From Streptomyces sp. HUAS 15-9 (GTDB lineage Bacteria > Actinomycetota > Actinomycetes > Streptomycetales > Streptomycetaceae): a stretch of 64,000 nt of DNA. Every line of letters begins with the position of its first letter. Positions within the stretch are counted from its first letter, which is position 1. The position numbers were made by a program, and so were the translations under genes. The notes under the pieces are model-generated. The model made no database searches. It had not been told where the DNA came from and saw only the letters and a list, made by a program, of their open reading frames with translations. Positions 1-9,379 of this stretch are shown one piece after another. The DNA lies in NCBI RefSeq assembly GCF_025642155.1, contig NZ_CP106798.1, positions 2,914,001 through 2,978,000 of the forward strand, read 5' to 3'.

Positions 1-482
1 TCGAGGCCGACCCCGGTGATCCGGTCGAGGTAGGGCCAGGCCGCCTCCAGCGTCTCCAGCGCCGAGTCGGCGGACTCGTCCCGCAGGAAGCACATGATCA
101 GCCGGGTGGAGACGCCGTGGTTCTGCTCGCTGTTCCCGAGCGCCCGCCACAGCCCCTCGACGACCGTGCCCATCGGGACGCCGCGGGCGATGTGCGCCTG
201 CGGGTCGAAGAAGATCTCCGCGTGCCGCACGCCCTGCGCGGCGGCGCGGGCGAGGTATTCGTTCGCGAGGTCCTCGAAGTCCCGCTCGGTGCGCAGGACG
301 GCCATGAGCTCGTAGTACAGGTTCAGGAAGGACTGGAGGTCCTCGAACTGATACGCCTTGCGCAGCTCGTCCGTGTCCGCGTACGGCAACCGGACGCCGT
401 TGCGCCCGGCGAGCCGGAACGCCAGCTCGGGCTCCAGGGTGCCTTCGATGTGAAGGTGCAGTTCTGCTTTCGGGAGGGGCAT
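1..482 (-). CDS. add: Adenosine deaminase, N-terminal part (3' end beyond window)
   Basis: About 160 residues are visible and the reading frame runs off base 1, so the C-terminal half is missing. The protein opens with KAELHLHIEGT, the HxH metal-binding motif of the adenosine/adenine deaminase family (hydrolytic deamination in purine salvage, cytosolic, zinc-dependent). The start at 482 gives the canonical family N-terminus; no strong Shine-Dalgarno is visible, but it lies only 20 bp after the RNase Z stop on the same strand, so translation is probably coupled in an operon. The catalytic Glu and later His/Asp ligands are outside the window, so adenosine versus adenine specificity cannot be judged. 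Confidence 0.9.
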   Translation of the reverse strand, partial: MPLPKAELHLHIEGTLEPELAFRLAGRNGVRLPYADTDELRKAYQFEDLQSFLNLYYELMAVLRTERDFEDLANEYLARAAAQGVRHAEIFFDPQAHIARGVPMGTVVEGLWRALGNSEQNHGVSTRLIMCFLRDESADSALETLEAAWPYLDRITGVGL

Positions 483-502
483 CGAAGAATCGTAAGCGGA
501 AC

Positions 503-1408
503 CTACCGGCGCTTCGGGACCGGCACTCGCAGAAGATCGTGGGCCACCGTCAGCTCGCCCTCGAACCCGGCCGCCCGTGCCTGCCGCTCGAACTCCTCCG
601 GTTCGGAGTAGCGCTGGCTGAAGTGGGTGAGCACGAGGTGCCGCACCCCCGCGTCCCGGGCCGCTCCCGCCGCCTGGCCCGCCGTCAGATGGCCGTGCTC
701 GACGGCGAGTTCCAGGTCCTCGTCGAGGAAGGTGGACTCGATGACGAGCATGTCGCAGCCCTCGGCCAGCGCATGCACCCCGTCACACAGCCTCGTGTCC
801 ATGACGAACGCGAACCGCTGCCCGCGCCGCACCTCGCTGACGTCGTCGAGGCGCACACCCCTGAGGACTCCCTCGCGCTGGATCCGGCCGACGTCCGGCC
901 CCTTGATCCCGTGCTCGGCGAGCCGCTCGGGCAGCATGCGGCGACCGTCGGGCTCGATGAGCCGGTAGCCGTACGACTCGACGGGGTGGGACAGCTTCCG
1001 GGCCTCCAGTGTGTACGACGGAGTCACCGCGAGCCGCCCGTCGGTGTCCACCGGCGCCTCGGTGAGCTCCACCGTCTCCCGGTAGGCGGTCGCGTACCGC
1101 AGCCGGGCGAAGAAGCGCTGCCCGGAGCGGGGGTAGTGGGCGGTGACCGGATGCGGGACCTTGTCGAGGTTGATCCGCTGGATGACACCGGCCAGGCCCA
1201 GCGAATGGTCCCCGTGGAAGTGGGTGACGCAGATCCGGTTCAGGTCGTGCGCGGCGACCCCGGCACGCAGCATCTGGCGCTGCGTGCCCTCGCCGGGGTC
1301 GAACAGGATGCCCTCGCCGTCCCAGCGCAGCAGATAGCCGTTGTGGTTGCGGTGCCGGGTCGGGACCTGGCTGGCGGTGCCGAGGACCACCAGTTCACGT
1401 ACGGACAC
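503..1408 (-). CDS. rnz: Ribonuclease Z (tRNA 3' endonuclease)
   Basis: 301-residue metallo-beta-lactamase-fold protein, the usual length of short-form bacterial RNase Z, which trims tRNA 3' trailers. The metal site HFHGDH is at residues 63-68 and a late segment [10 protein letters not shown] carries the C-terminal histidine. GTG start at 1408 gives the normal N-terminus ([13 protein letters not shown]). It lies 6 bp after the HIT gene and 20 bp before the deaminase gene on the same strand. Many Streptomyces tRNA genes lack an encoded CCA, as do the two tRNA-Ala genes in this window, which fits a need for this enzyme. Confidence 0.93.
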   Translation of the reverse strand: MSVRELVVLGTASQVPTRHRNHNGYLLRWDGEGILFDPGEGTQRQMLRAGVAAHDLNRICVTHFHGDHSLGLAGVIQRINLDKVPHPVTAHYPRSGQRFFARLRYATAYRETVELTEAPVDTDGRLAVTPSYTLEARKLSHPVESYGYRLIEPDGRRMLPERLAEHGIKGPDVGRIQREGVLRGVRLDDVSEVRRGQRFAFVMDTRLCDGVHALAEGCDMLVIESTFLDEDLELAVEHGHLTAGQAAGAARDAGVRHLVLTHFSQRYSEPEEFERQARAAGFEGELTVAHDLLRVPVPKRR

Positions 1409-1414
1409 GGTGAA

Positions 1415-1768
1415 TTATCCGGGGGGCCAGTGCATGCCGCGGCCGCCGAGGATGTGCGCGTGGGCGTGCCAGACGGTCTGCCCCGCGCCGCTGCCGGTGT
1501 TGAAGACGACGCGGTAGCTCTCCAGCTTTTCCTCGTCGGCGACCACCTGGGCCTCGCGCAGTATGTCCGCGGCGATGGCCGGTTCGGCCGCGGCGAGTTC
1601 GGCAGCGTTCTTGTAGTGCACCCTGGGGATCACCAGGACGTGGGTGGGTGCCTGGGGGTTGATGTCCCGGAAGGCGACGGTCGTCTCCGTCTCACGGACG
1701 ATCGTCGCCGGGATGTGCCCTTCGACGATCTTGCAGAACAGGCAGTCGTCCTGCGGCTCCCCTGCCAT
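1415..1768 (-). CDS. HIT (histidine triad) family nucleotide hydrolase
   Basis: 117-residue protein with the histidine triad HAHAH at residues 101-105 and a CLFC pair at residues 9-12, typical of the zinc-binding HinT/PKCI-like branch. Family members hydrolyse aminoacyl-AMP or phosphoramidate nucleotides in the cytosol. The ATG at 1768 is preceded at good spacing by GGAGGG. An N-terminally extended reading frame exists but has no ribosome site. Sits between RNase Z and the tricorn protease, all leftward. Physiological substrate not inferable. Confidence 0.9.
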   Translation of the reverse strand: MAGEPQDDCLFCKIVEGHIPATIVRETETTVAFRDINPQAPTHVLVIPRVHYKNAAELAAAEPAIAADILREAQVVADEEKLESYRVVFNTGSGAGQTVWHAHAHILGGRGMHWPPG

Positions 1769-1857
1769 TCGGTTCCCTCCGGGGTTCGGCGGTCGCGGTA
1801 CCGGGGGGCATCGTATCGTCGTCGGCCGACGGGCCGTCCGTGGCCTCGCGCGCGGCC

Positions 1858-4800
1858 TCAGCCGGGCAGGCCCGGCGGAGTCTTGGCGGGCCGCTCCTCC
1901 AGCGCCGCCAGCGCGAGCCTGATCGCCTCGTCCAGCTGAGGGTCCCTGCCCGCCGCCCAGTCCTGTGGCCGCTGGACCACCTCCACGTCCGGGTCCACCC
2001 CGTGGTTCTCCACTCCCCAGCCGTAACCCTCCAGCCAGAACGCGTACTTGGGCTGGGTGATCAGCGTGCCGTCGACCAGGTGGTAGCGGCTGTCGATGCC
2101 GATCACGCCGCCCCAGGTGCGGGTGCCGACCACCGGGCCGATGCCGAGGGCACGGATCGCCGCGTTGACGATGTCGCCGTCGGAGCCGGAGAACTCGTTG
2201 GCGACGGCGACGACGGGTCCCCGGGGCGCGTCCTGGGGGTAGCTGTAGGGCCGCATGCCGCGCGGCAGGACCCAGCCGACGATCCGCCGGGCCAGCTTCT
2301 CCACGACGAGCTGGGAGGTGTGGCCGCCCCGGTTCTCCCGGACGTCGACGACGAGTCCCTCGCGGGCCACCTCGACGCGCAGATCGCGGTGGATCTGGGC
2401 CCAGCCGGGGGCCTGCATGTCGGGCACGTGCAGATAGCCGAGCCGGCCCCCGGAGCGCTCGTGGACGTAGGCGCGCCGGCCGGTGACCCAGTCGTGGTAG
2501 CGCAGCGGCTCCTCGTCGGCGATGGGGACCACGGCCGCGTGCCGCAGATCGCCGCCGCCGGACGGCGAGATGGTGAGCTCGACCGGCTGTCCCGCCGTAC
2601 CGACCAGCAGCGGCCCCGGCCCGGTCACCGGGTCGACCGGGTGGCCGCCGACTGCGACGACCGCGTCCCCGGCGCGCACGGCGACGCCGGGCGCGGCGAG
2701 CGGGGAGTGGGCCTCGGGGTCGGAGGTCTCCGAGGGCAGGATCCGGTCGATGCGCCAACTGCCGTCCGGGTGCCGGGAGATGTCGGCGCCCAGCAGGCCC
2801 TGGCGGGCCCCGTCGCCGTATCCGCCGCGCGGCTGGACGTAGGCGTGCGAGGTGCCGAGTTCGCCCTGCACCTCCCACAGCAGGTCGACGAGGTCGTCAT
2901 GGGTGGCGACACGGCCGAGCAGCGGGCGGTAGCGGTCGAGGACGCCGTCCCAGTCGACCCCGCTCAGATCGGGCCGCCAGAAGTGATCGCGCATGATGCG
3001 CCCGGCCTCGTCGTACATCTGGCGCCACTCCGCGGCCGGGTCGACGCTCTGCCGTACCCGGGCGAGGTCGACGGTGACGCTGGTGTCGCCGTCGTCGTCG
3101 TGGGCGGCGCGCCGGTCGCTGGGTACGACCCGGAGCCGGCCGTCGCTCCACAGCAGGACGCGTTTGCCGTCGCCGCTCACCTCGAAGTGGTCGGCGTCGG
3201 CCGCGAGATGCTCGATGCGCCGCTGGGCGAGGTCGAAGCGCTCCAGCTCGGTCTTGGGCTCGGGGGCGTCGGGGGTGGCCCGGGAGGCGCCCAGGACGCC
3301 CTGCACCGGGTGGCGCAGCCACAGCACGCCGTCCTTGGCCGCGCGCAGATTGGAGTAGCGGGCGGCCTCGACCGGGAAGGGGACGACGCGTTCGGCGAGT
3401 CCTTCGAGGTCGACGCGGGTGGTCGGGGTGCCCTCGCTGTCGGGGGTCTCGTCCTTGTCCGGGGTCTCGAAGGGGCGGCCGTGGCGCTGCGGGCCGAACG
3501 GGGACGGTGTGGTCGCGGCGAGGGTGATCAGGTGGGGGCGGTCGCCGACGACGAAGGCCAGGTCGAAGACGTGCTCGTCGTAGACCGGGTCGAAGGAGCG
3601 GTTGGACAGGAAGGCGAGGTGCTTGCCGTCGAGGGTGAACGCGGGCGCGTAGTCCTGGAAGCGCAGCGGGGTCGCCTCGGTGACCGACAGGTCGGTGGTG
3701 CGGGCGAGCTTGAGCTGGGACAGGGGGCGCGGGCCGGGGTGCGACCAGGCGAGCCAGGCCGAGTCGGGCGAGAAGGCCAGCCCGGACGCCTCGCCGTCGG
3801 TGCTGCGGTCGACCTCGCGCACCTCGCCGGTCTCCCGCTCGACGAGCAGCAGCCGCCCGTCGTGCGCGGCGACGGCGGCCCGGCTGCCGTCGGGCGCCAT
3901 GGCCAGCTCCAGGACCCGGCCGAGCTGTCCCGCGGCGAGCCGTCTGGGGATCGCGCCGGGCGTGAGTCCGGTCGCCGGGGCGAACTCCAGGGCGTCGTCG
4001 CCCTCGGCGTCGGTCACCCACACCACCCATTCCTCGCCGTCGGCGCGGAAGGCGCGCGGCAGCCGGGCCCGTACGCCGGGCTTGGCCGCCAGCGCGCGGG
4101 CGGGGCCGGAGCGGTGGGTGATCCAGTGGATCGCGCCGCGCACCGAGACCGCGCTGCCGCGCGCGGCGTGGTCGGGGGACGCGGCGCCGAACCAGCGGGA
4201 CGCGTCCACCGGGTACGGCTGCAGGTCGACGCGCGGCCCGCCCAGCCGTACGTCCAGTCTGCGTGGCTCGGCGCTCTCCAGGTCGTCGAGCAGCCACAGT
4301 TCACCGGCGCTGGAGTAGACGACCCGGCTGCCGTCGGTGGCGGCGTGCCGGGCGTAGAAGCCTCCCCCACTCTCGGCTTCGCTCGAGCGGGAGGTGCCCC
4401 CAAGCGGGGTGTGCCGGCGCAGCCCGGAGCCGTCGGCGAGGGAGGAGTACAGCGCACCGGTGCCCTCGTGGTCGGACAGGAACGCGATCCGGTCCCCCAC
4501 CCACACCGGGTACTCCAGATTCCCGTCCAGCTCCTCGTGCAGCCGTACGAACTCCCCCGTGCCCTCCGCGTCGATCCACAACTTGCCCGCCGTACCGCCC
4601 CGGTACCGCTTCCACCAGGCGGCCTCGCGGCCCATCGGCGCGGACAGCAGCACGGTGCGCGGCCCGAAGGCGACGTCACCGACAGGGCCGTACGGCAGGG
4701 CGGTGGCCGGTCCGCCGTCGAGCGGGACGGCGTGCGCCCAGGAGCGGCGCAGGCTGGACTGACCGTGGGTGGTGAGCGCGAGGACCTGTCCGTCCGGGGT

Positions 4801-5148
4801 CCAGCCGCGCACCTGGGTCCGCCAACTGCCCCAGTGCGTGAGCCGCTTGGCGGGGCCGCCGGTGACCGGGGCGATGTGTGCCTCGGGGGCGCCGTCCCGG
4901 GTCGAGGTCCAGGCGAGGGTCGTACCGTCGGGCGAGATGCGCGGATGGGACACCGGCACGTTGTCGGCGCCGACGCGCCAGGCCCGGCCGCCGTCGAGGG
5001 GCGCGAGCCAGACGTCGTCCTCGGCGGTGAAGGCGACCAAGTCGCCGTGCAGGTGGGGGAATCGGAGATACGCGGTCGAACCTGCCGATCCCGGCGATCC
5101 GGCCGATCGTGTCGAACCCGCCGAACCCGTCGATGTGGACTCAGTCAC
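1858..5148 (-). CDS. Tricorn protease homologue (S41-type peptidase)
   Basis: 1096 residues, close to archaeal tricorn. The N-terminal two thirds is beta-propeller-like (repeated short segments such as RISPDGTTLAWTS and FSPDSAWLAWS); then a bridging helical part, a PDZ domain and a C-terminal S41 serine peptidase core. GTSHAY around residue 767 would supply the catalytic Ser-His pair and SGSDGD around residue 986 the nucleophile region. Tricorn degrades oligopeptides released by the proteasome, and actinobacteria have proteasomes, so a role in peptide turnover is likely. The first 25 residues are low-complexity S/G/T, so the exact start is uncertain. Confidence 0.9.
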   Translation of the reverse strand: MTESTSTGSAGSTRSAGSPGSAGSTAYLRFPHLHGDLVAFTAEDDVWLAPLDGGRAWRVGADNVPVSHPRISPDGTTLAWTSTRDGAPEAHIAPVTGGPAKRLTHWGSWRTQVRGWTPDGQVLALTTHGQSSLRRSWAHAVPLDGGPATALPYGPVGDVAFGPRTVLLSAPMGREAAWWKRYRGGTAGKLWIDAEGTGEFVRLHEELDGNLEYPVWVGDRIAFLSDHEGTGALYSSLADGSGLRRHTPLGGTSRSSEAESGGGFYARHAATDGSRVVYSSAGELWLLDDLESAEPRRLDVRLGGPRVDLQPYPVDASRWFGAASPDHAARGSAVSVRGAIHWITHRSGPARALAAKPGVRARLPRAFRADGEEWVVWVTDAEGDDALEFAPATGLTPGAIPRRLAAGQLGRVLELAMAPDGSRAAVAAHDGRLLLVERETGEVREVDRSTDGEASGLAFSPDSAWLAWSHPGPRPLSQLKLARTTDLSVTEATPLRFQDYAPAFTLDGKHLAFLSNRSFDPVYDEHVFDLAFVVGDRPHLITLAATTPSPFGPQRHGRPFETPDKDETPDSEGTPTTRVDLEGLAERVVPFPVEAARYSNLRAAKDGVLWLRHPVQGVLGASRATPDAPEPKTELERFDLAQRRIEHLAADADHFEVSGDGKRVLLWSDGRLRVVPSDRRAAHDDDGDTSVTVDLARVRQSVDPAAEWRQMYDEAGRIMRDHFWRPDLSGVDWDGVLDRYRPLLGRVATHDDLVDLLWEVQGELGTSHAYVQPRGGYGDGARQGLLGADISRHPDGSWRIDRILPSETSDPEAHSPLAAPGVAVRAGDAVVAVGGHPVDPVTGPGPLLVGTAGQPVELTISPSGGGDLRHAAVVPIADEEPLRYHDWVTGRRAYVHERSGGRLGYLHVPDMQAPGWAQIHRDLRVEVAREGLVVDVRENRGGHTSQLVVEKLARRIVGWVLPRGMRPYSYPQDAPRGPVVAVANEFSGSDGDIVNAAIRALGIGPVVGTRTWGGVIGIDSRYHLVDGTLITQPKYAFWLEGYGWGVENHGVDPDVEVVQRPQDWAAGRDPQLDEAIRLALAALEERPAKTPPGLPG

Positions 5149-5193
5149 CCGATCACCATAAGCAGAGCTCGGAGCCGGTGGATCCCTTTCCGA

Positions 5194-5757
5194 TCACTTG
5201 CCCTCGACGGGCCAGCAGGTCGGGTCGCCCTTGCACCAGATGGTCCGGGTGACGGTGACGGTGGGACCGGGCTGCTGTCCGCCCGGGGGCCGGTAGGTGA
5301 CGGGCGGGGTGTACGTCGGTCCGGGCCTGGCGTTGCAGTTGCCGAGGCCCTTGACGTGGAACCACTCCTTGCCGCCGACCTTGGCGACGAGGTCCCCGCG
5401 CACGCACGCGCCGTCGACGGCCTTGGTGACCTTGCCGGTGACGGTGATCTTCCGTCCGTCGTTCGTCTGTCCCTGGCAGTCGACGGAGACGACGGTGGAC
5501 TCGGTGGGCGAGGGCGTCTTCCCGGCCGTGTAGCCCTTGTTGCCGTAGTTGCCCGTGCAGGTGAGCCAGCGCACGTCGACGTGCTGGTACTCCAGCTCCG
5601 CGGTCGCGGTCTTGTCGGTGGTGTACGCCACCGACGCCGTGCTCAGGTCACCCGGCCGGCAGGCCACGGCCCCGCCCACGGCCACCACGGCGAGCCCTGC
5701 GACGGCCACCACCCGCGGCCCGCGCGGCCGATGCCGAATCGTCCTCAATGCCCCCAT
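5194..5757 (-). CDS. Putative lipoprotein / secreted protein of unknown function
   Basis: 187 residues. It starts with a basic region (RTIRHRPRGPR), then a hydrophobic stretch ending GGAVAC, a lipobox-like signal that would leave Cys about 33 as the mature N-terminus. The body holds four further cysteines likely to form disulfides and a Pro/Gly-rich C-terminal tail. Start chosen at 5757 because GGGAGG lies about 9 bp upstream and because it gives a proper signal peptide; an upstream ATG at 5799 lacks this. DUF-like; I do not recognise the family. It is leftward, 45 bp upstream of the tricorn gene start. Confidence 0.72.
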   Translation of the reverse strand: MGALRTIRHRPRGPRVVAVAGLAVVAVGGAVACRPGDLSTASVAYTTDKTATAELEYQHVDVRWLTCTGNYGNKGYTAGKTPSPTESTVVSVDCQGQTNDGRKITVTGKVTKAVDGACVRGDLVAKVGGKEWFHVKGLGNCNARPGPTYTPPVTYRPPGGQQPGPTVTVTRTIWCKGDPTCWPVEGK

Positions 5758-5889
5758 GGAAGGCAGCCTCCCACCGACTCCGGCGCCACGGAAGAGCACA
5801 TACGGCCACTCAAGTGTTCGCGCACGTCACCGTCGAGTGGCATGCGGCTCGCCTACGGGGACGGAGTCTCCACGCGGATCGTTCGGTGG

Positions 5890-6282
5890 TCAGCCGCGCA
5901 GCAGCAGCCACTCCTGGAGCTCCACCAGGTTGCCCTCCGGGTCCTTGAGGTGGGCGACGCGCATCCGGTCGGTCATCGGGGCCGGGCCGTGGACCAGGAC
6001 GGCTCCGCGGGAGGTGATCTCCGCGCAGTAGGCGTCGAGGTCGTCGACGCGCAGGACCACCAGGGAGCGGTGGCCGGTGGCCGTCTCGCCCAGTTCGCCC
6101 AGCACCGAGGCCATCATCGCGCGGTCCTGGAGCGCGATCCCGGCGGAGCCGGAGTGCGGGCTGAACTTCTCGTACGGGCCCCCGGTCGCGCCGGACTGCG
6201 GCTTGAGGCCGAGGACTTCGGCGTAGAAGCGGTAGCAGGCGGCGAAGTCGGTGACGAGCAGCCGGACCTGTGCGAGTTCCAC
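5890..6282 (-). CDS. VOC superfamily (glyoxalase/bleomycin-resistance fold) protein
   Basis: 130 residues with the paired beta-alpha-beta-beta-beta modules of vicinal-oxygen-chelate proteins: an N-terminal QVRLLVTDFAACYRFYAEVLGL and a C-terminal FKDPEGN-type segment (HLKDPEGNLVELQEW). Such proteins are single-domain metal-dependent lyases/dioxygenases or antibiotic-binding proteins; the substrate cannot be told from sequence. It ends the rsmE-led leftward group, 17 bp downstream of rsmE. Confidence 0.88.
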   Translation of the reverse strand: MELAQVRLLVTDFAACYRFYAEVLGLKPQSGATGGPYEKFSPHSGSAGIALQDRAMMASVLGELGETATGHRSLVVLRVDDLDAYCAEITSRGAVLVHGPAPMTDRMRVAHLKDPEGNLVELQEWLLLRG

Positions 6283-6299
6283 GGTGTCTCCCCCTGGTG

Positions 6300-7058
6300 T
6301 CAGGACCAGCGGCCGGTACGGCCCAGCAGGAGGGCCGCCGCGGCGGTCCCGGCGGTCGATGTACGCAGCACGCTACGCCCGAGGACGTACGCCTTGGCGC
6401 CCGCTTCCTCGAAGAGCGCCAGCTCCTCCTGGGAGACGCCCCCTTCGGGCCCCACGACCAGCACGATCTCGCCCTCGGCGGGGAGTTGGGCGGTGGCGAG
6501 CGGTGCACCGCGGTGCTCGAAGTCGGAGTGGAGCACGGCGGCGAAGTCGGCTTTGGCGAGAAGTGCGGCAACCTGCTTGGTCGTCGCCGCGTTGGCGACC
6601 TCGGGAAAACGGACCCGGCGGGACTGCTTGCCGGCCTCACGGGCGGTGGTCCGCCACTTGCCGAGCGCCTTGAGCCCGCGGTCGCCCTTCCACTGGGTGA
6701 TGCAGCGGGCGGCCTGCCAGGGCACGATCGCGTCGACGCCGACCTCGGTCATGGTCTCGACGGCGACTTCACCGCGGTCGCCCTTGGGGAGGGCCTGGAC
6801 GACGGTGATGCGGGGCTGCTGCTGGGGCTCCTCGAAGACGGACTCCAGGTCCATGATGACGAGGCGGTCCTTGCCCTCGGCGGCCTTGACGACGCCCTCC
6901 ATCCAGCGTCCGCGGCCGTCGGTGAGGATGACGTCCTCACCGGGCCGCAGCCGCTTGACGGACACCGCGTGGCGTCCCTCGGGGCCGTCGAGGACGAATT
7001 CCCCTCCACAGAAGTCCGGAAGCTCCAGGGGGTCGAGCACGAACACCGGAGCGGTCAT
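6300..7058 (-). CDS. rsmE: 16S rRNA (uracil-1498-N3)-methyltransferase
   Basis: 252 residues, usual length. The C-terminal SPOUT trefoil-knot signature is clear: GPEGGVSQEE near residue 203 followed by LGRSVLRTSTAG, the SAM-binding loop. The N-terminal PUA-like domain holds RHAVSVKRLRPGE. The enzyme methylates U1498 of the ribosomal decoding region. The start overlaps the stop of the nitronate monooxygenase gene by 4 bp (ATGA), indicating translational coupling. RsmE next to dnaJ/hrcA is common in bacteria. Confidence 0.93.
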   Translation of the reverse strand: MTAPVFVLDPLELPDFCGGEFVLDGPEGRHAVSVKRLRPGEDVILTDGRGRWMEGVVKAAEGKDRLVIMDLESVFEEPQQQPRITVVQALPKGDRGEVAVETMTEVGVDAIVPWQAARCITQWKGDRGLKALGKWRTTAREAGKQSRRVRFPEVANAATTKQVAALLAKADFAAVLHSDFEHRGAPLATAQLPAEGEIVLVVGPEGGVSQEELALFEEAGAKAYVLGRSVLRTSTAGTAAAALLLGRTGRWS

Positions 7059-8143
7059 CGGACGTCACCTCCAGCCTGCGAAAGAGCCGACAACGCTGTC
7101 CTGGCGTCGGCGAGTTCGGCCGCCAGGACCTCCACCAGCTGCCCGGCGGGCAGTTCCCGGGCCATCCGGTGTCCCTGGCCCGCCCAGAGCGCCATGCCCT
7201 GCGCGTCACCGGCCTTGGCGGCCGCCTTGCGCAGCGGCGAGGTCAGATGGTGGACCTCCGGGTAGGCGGCGGGGGCGTACGGTCCGTGCTCGCGCATGAA
7301 GCGGTTGACCAGGCCGCGGGCCGGTCTGCCGGAGAACGCGCGGGTGAGTTCCGTACGGGTGAAGAGCGGGTTGGTCAGCGCCCGCTTGTGCAGGGCGTTG
7401 GCGCCGGACTCGGCAGTGGCGAGGAACGCGGTGCCGAGCTGGGCCGCGCTCGCGCCCGCCGCGAGGGCGGCGGCGATCTGGCCGCCGCGCATGATGCCGC
7501 CCGCCGCGACGATCGGGAGGTCCACGGTCTCGCGGATCTGCGCGACGAGGGAGAGCAGTCCGATGCCGGAGCCGTCGTTCTCCGGGATGTCACGGTGGGT
7601 GCCCTGGTGTCCGCCGGCCTCCACGCCCTGCGCGATCACCGCGTCGGCACCGGCCCGCCGCACGGCGAGGGCCTCCTCGACGGTGGTCGCGGTGACCAGG
7701 GTGAGGGTGCCCGCGCGGCGGAAGGACTCCAGCACCTCACGGGCCGGGACGCCGAAGTGGAAGGAGACCACCGGCACCGGGTTGTCGAGGAGCACGGCGA
7801 GCTTGACGTCGTAGCCGTCGTCGCGGCCGCTGTCCGGGTCGCCGAGCTCGGTCTCGTACCAGGCGGCCTCGCCGGCCAGCTGGTGGGCGTAGACGTCCAC
7901 GGCCGACGGGTCGGCGTACTCGGGCTGCGGCATGAAGACGTTGACGCCGAAGGGTCGGTTGGTGAGTCCGCGCAGCTGCTTGATCTCCTGGTACAGGCCG
8001 TCGGCGGTCTTGTACCCGGCGGCGAGGAATCCGAGACCGCCCGCATCGGACACGGCAGCCGCGAGCTGCGGAACGGAGACACCGCCCGCCATGGGGGCCT
8101 GCACGATCGGATGTGGGAAGAGATCGGTCAGTGCGGAGGACAT
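7055..8143 (-). CDS. Nitronate monooxygenase (2-nitropropane dioxygenase-like flavoprotein)
   Basis: 362 residues. A TIM-barrel FMN enzyme: N-terminal PIVQAPMAGG, the phosphate-binding AAGGIM near the middle and EAGGHQGTH, characteristic of NMO/FabK-like flavoproteins. It likely oxidises alkyl nitronates or related toxins, although the FabK (enoyl-ACP reductase) relatives cannot be fully excluded. It lies between dnaJ and rsmE on the leftward strand and overlaps rsmE by 4 bp. Confidence 0.88.
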   Translation of the reverse strand: MSSALTDLFPHPIVQAPMAGGVSVPQLAAAVSDAGGLGFLAAGYKTADGLYQEIKQLRGLTNRPFGVNVFMPQPEYADPSAVDVYAHQLAGEAAWYETELGDPDSGRDDGYDVKLAVLLDNPVPVVSFHFGVPAREVLESFRRAGTLTLVTATTVEEALAVRRAGADAVIAQGVEAGGHQGTHRDIPENDGSGIGLLSLVAQIRETVDLPIVAAGGIMRGGQIAAALAAGASAAQLGTAFLATAESGANALHKRALTNPLFTRTELTRAFSGRPARGLVNRFMREHGPYAPAAYPEVHHLTSPLRKAAAKAGDAQGMALWAGQGHRMARELPAGQLVEVLAAELADARTALSALSQAGGDVR

Positions 8144-8242
8144 GACGGCATGTTGTCACGTCCTCCGATCAAGTCCGAATCCGGCCGCCCCTTGGCATAA
8201 GCCATTGGCATGCGGCCGGATCAGCGACCGTCGACCGACCCG

Positions 8243-9379
8243 TCAGCGACCGTTGAACGCATCCTTCAGCCTGGAGAACAGCCCCTGCTGACCGGGCTGG
8301 AACTGGCCCTGAGGCCGCTCCTCGCCGCGCAGCTTGGCCAGCTCGCGCAGCAGGCGCTCCTGCTCGGGGTCCAGCTTGGTCGGGGTCTGGACCTCGACGT
8401 GGACGATGAGGTCGCCGCGTCCGCCGCCGCGCAGATGCGTGACGCCCCGGCCGTGCAGCGGGATCGACTGGCCGGACTGGGTGCCCGGACGGATGTCGAC
8501 CTCTTCGAGGCCGTCCAGAGTCTCCAGCGGGACCTTGGTGCCGAGCGCCGCCGCCGTCATCGGGATCGTCACCGTGCAGTGCAGATCGTCGCCGCGCCGC
8601 TGGAACATGGCGTGCGGCAGCTCGTGGATCTCGACGTACAGGTCACCGGCGGGACCGCCGCCGGGGCCGACCTCGCCCTCACCGGCGAGCTGGATGCGCG
8701 TGCCGTTGTCGACACCGGCCGGGATCTTGACCGTGAGGGTGCGACGGGACCGCACGCGGCCGTCGCCGGCGCACTCCGGGCACGGGGTGGGCACCACGGT
8801 GCCGAAGCCCTGGCACTGGGGGCACGGGCGGGACGTCATGACCTGGCCCAGGAAGGACCGGGTCACCTGCGACACCTCACCGCGGCCGCGGCACATGTCA
8901 CACGTCTGGGCGGTGGTGCCCGGCGCGGCGCCCTCGCCGTTGCAGGTGTTGCAGACGACGGCCGTGTCGACCTGGATGTCCTTGGTCGTACCGAAGGCCG
9001 CCTCGTCCAGCTCGACCTCGATACGGATCATCGCGTCCTGGCCCCGGCGGGTACGCGAGCGCGGTCCGCGCTGCGACGCCGTACCGAAGAACGCGTCCAT
9101 GATGTCGGAGAAGTTGCCGAAGCCACCGGCCCCGAAGCCGCCCGCACCGGCCCCGCCGGCCTGCGAGAGCGGGTCGCCGCCGAGGTCGTAGACCTGCTTC
9201 TTCTGCGGGTCCGACAGCACCTCGTAAGCGGCGTTGATCTCCTTGAACCGCTCCTGGGTCTTCGGATCCGGGTTGACGTCCGGGTGCAGCTCGCGCGCGA
9301 GCCGGCGGAAGGCCTTCTTGATCTCTTCCTGCGACGCGTCGCGACGCACGCCGAGAACGGCGTAGTAGTCCGTGGCCAC
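8243..9379 (-). CDS. dnaJ: Molecular chaperone DnaJ (second copy type, HrcA-linked)
   Basis: 378 residues, complete type I Hsp40: J-domain with HPD at residues 32-34, a Gly/Phe-rich linker, four zinc-finger repeats ([32 protein letters not shown]) and the C-terminal substrate-binding region. Stimulates DnaK ATPase and delivers clients. The GTG start abuts the hrcA stop without a gap, so the pair forms one operon controlled from the CIRCE upstream of hrcA. Actinobacteria usually carry another dnaJ with dnaK-grpE; this corresponds to the hrcA-linked copy. Confidence 0.95.
   Translation of the reverse strand: MATDYYAVLGVRRDASQEEIKKAFRRLARELHPDVNPDPKTQERFKEINAAYEVLSDPQKKQVYDLGGDPLSQAGGAGAGGFGAGGFGNFSDIMDAFFGTASQRGPRSRTRRGQDAMIRIEVELDEAAFGTTKDIQVDTAVVCNTCNGEGAAPGTTAQTCDMCRGRGEVSQVTRSFLGQVMTSRPCPQCQGFGTVVPTPCPECAGDGRVRSRRTLTVKIPAGVDNGTRIQLAGEGEVGPGGGPAGDLYVEIHELPHAMFQRRGDDLHCTVTIPMTAAALGTKVPLETLDGLEEVDIRPGTQSGQSIPLHGRGVTHLRGGGRGDLIVHVEVQTPTKLDPEQERLLRELAKLRGEERPQGQFQPGQQGLFSRLKDAFNGR

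Noticed and set aside
1840..7299. Very long plus-strand open frame opposite the tricorn, lipoprotein and rsmE genes
   Set aside because: High-G+C antisense frame; Arg/Gly/Pro/Val-rich with no domain, and the minus-strand genes have clear motifs.
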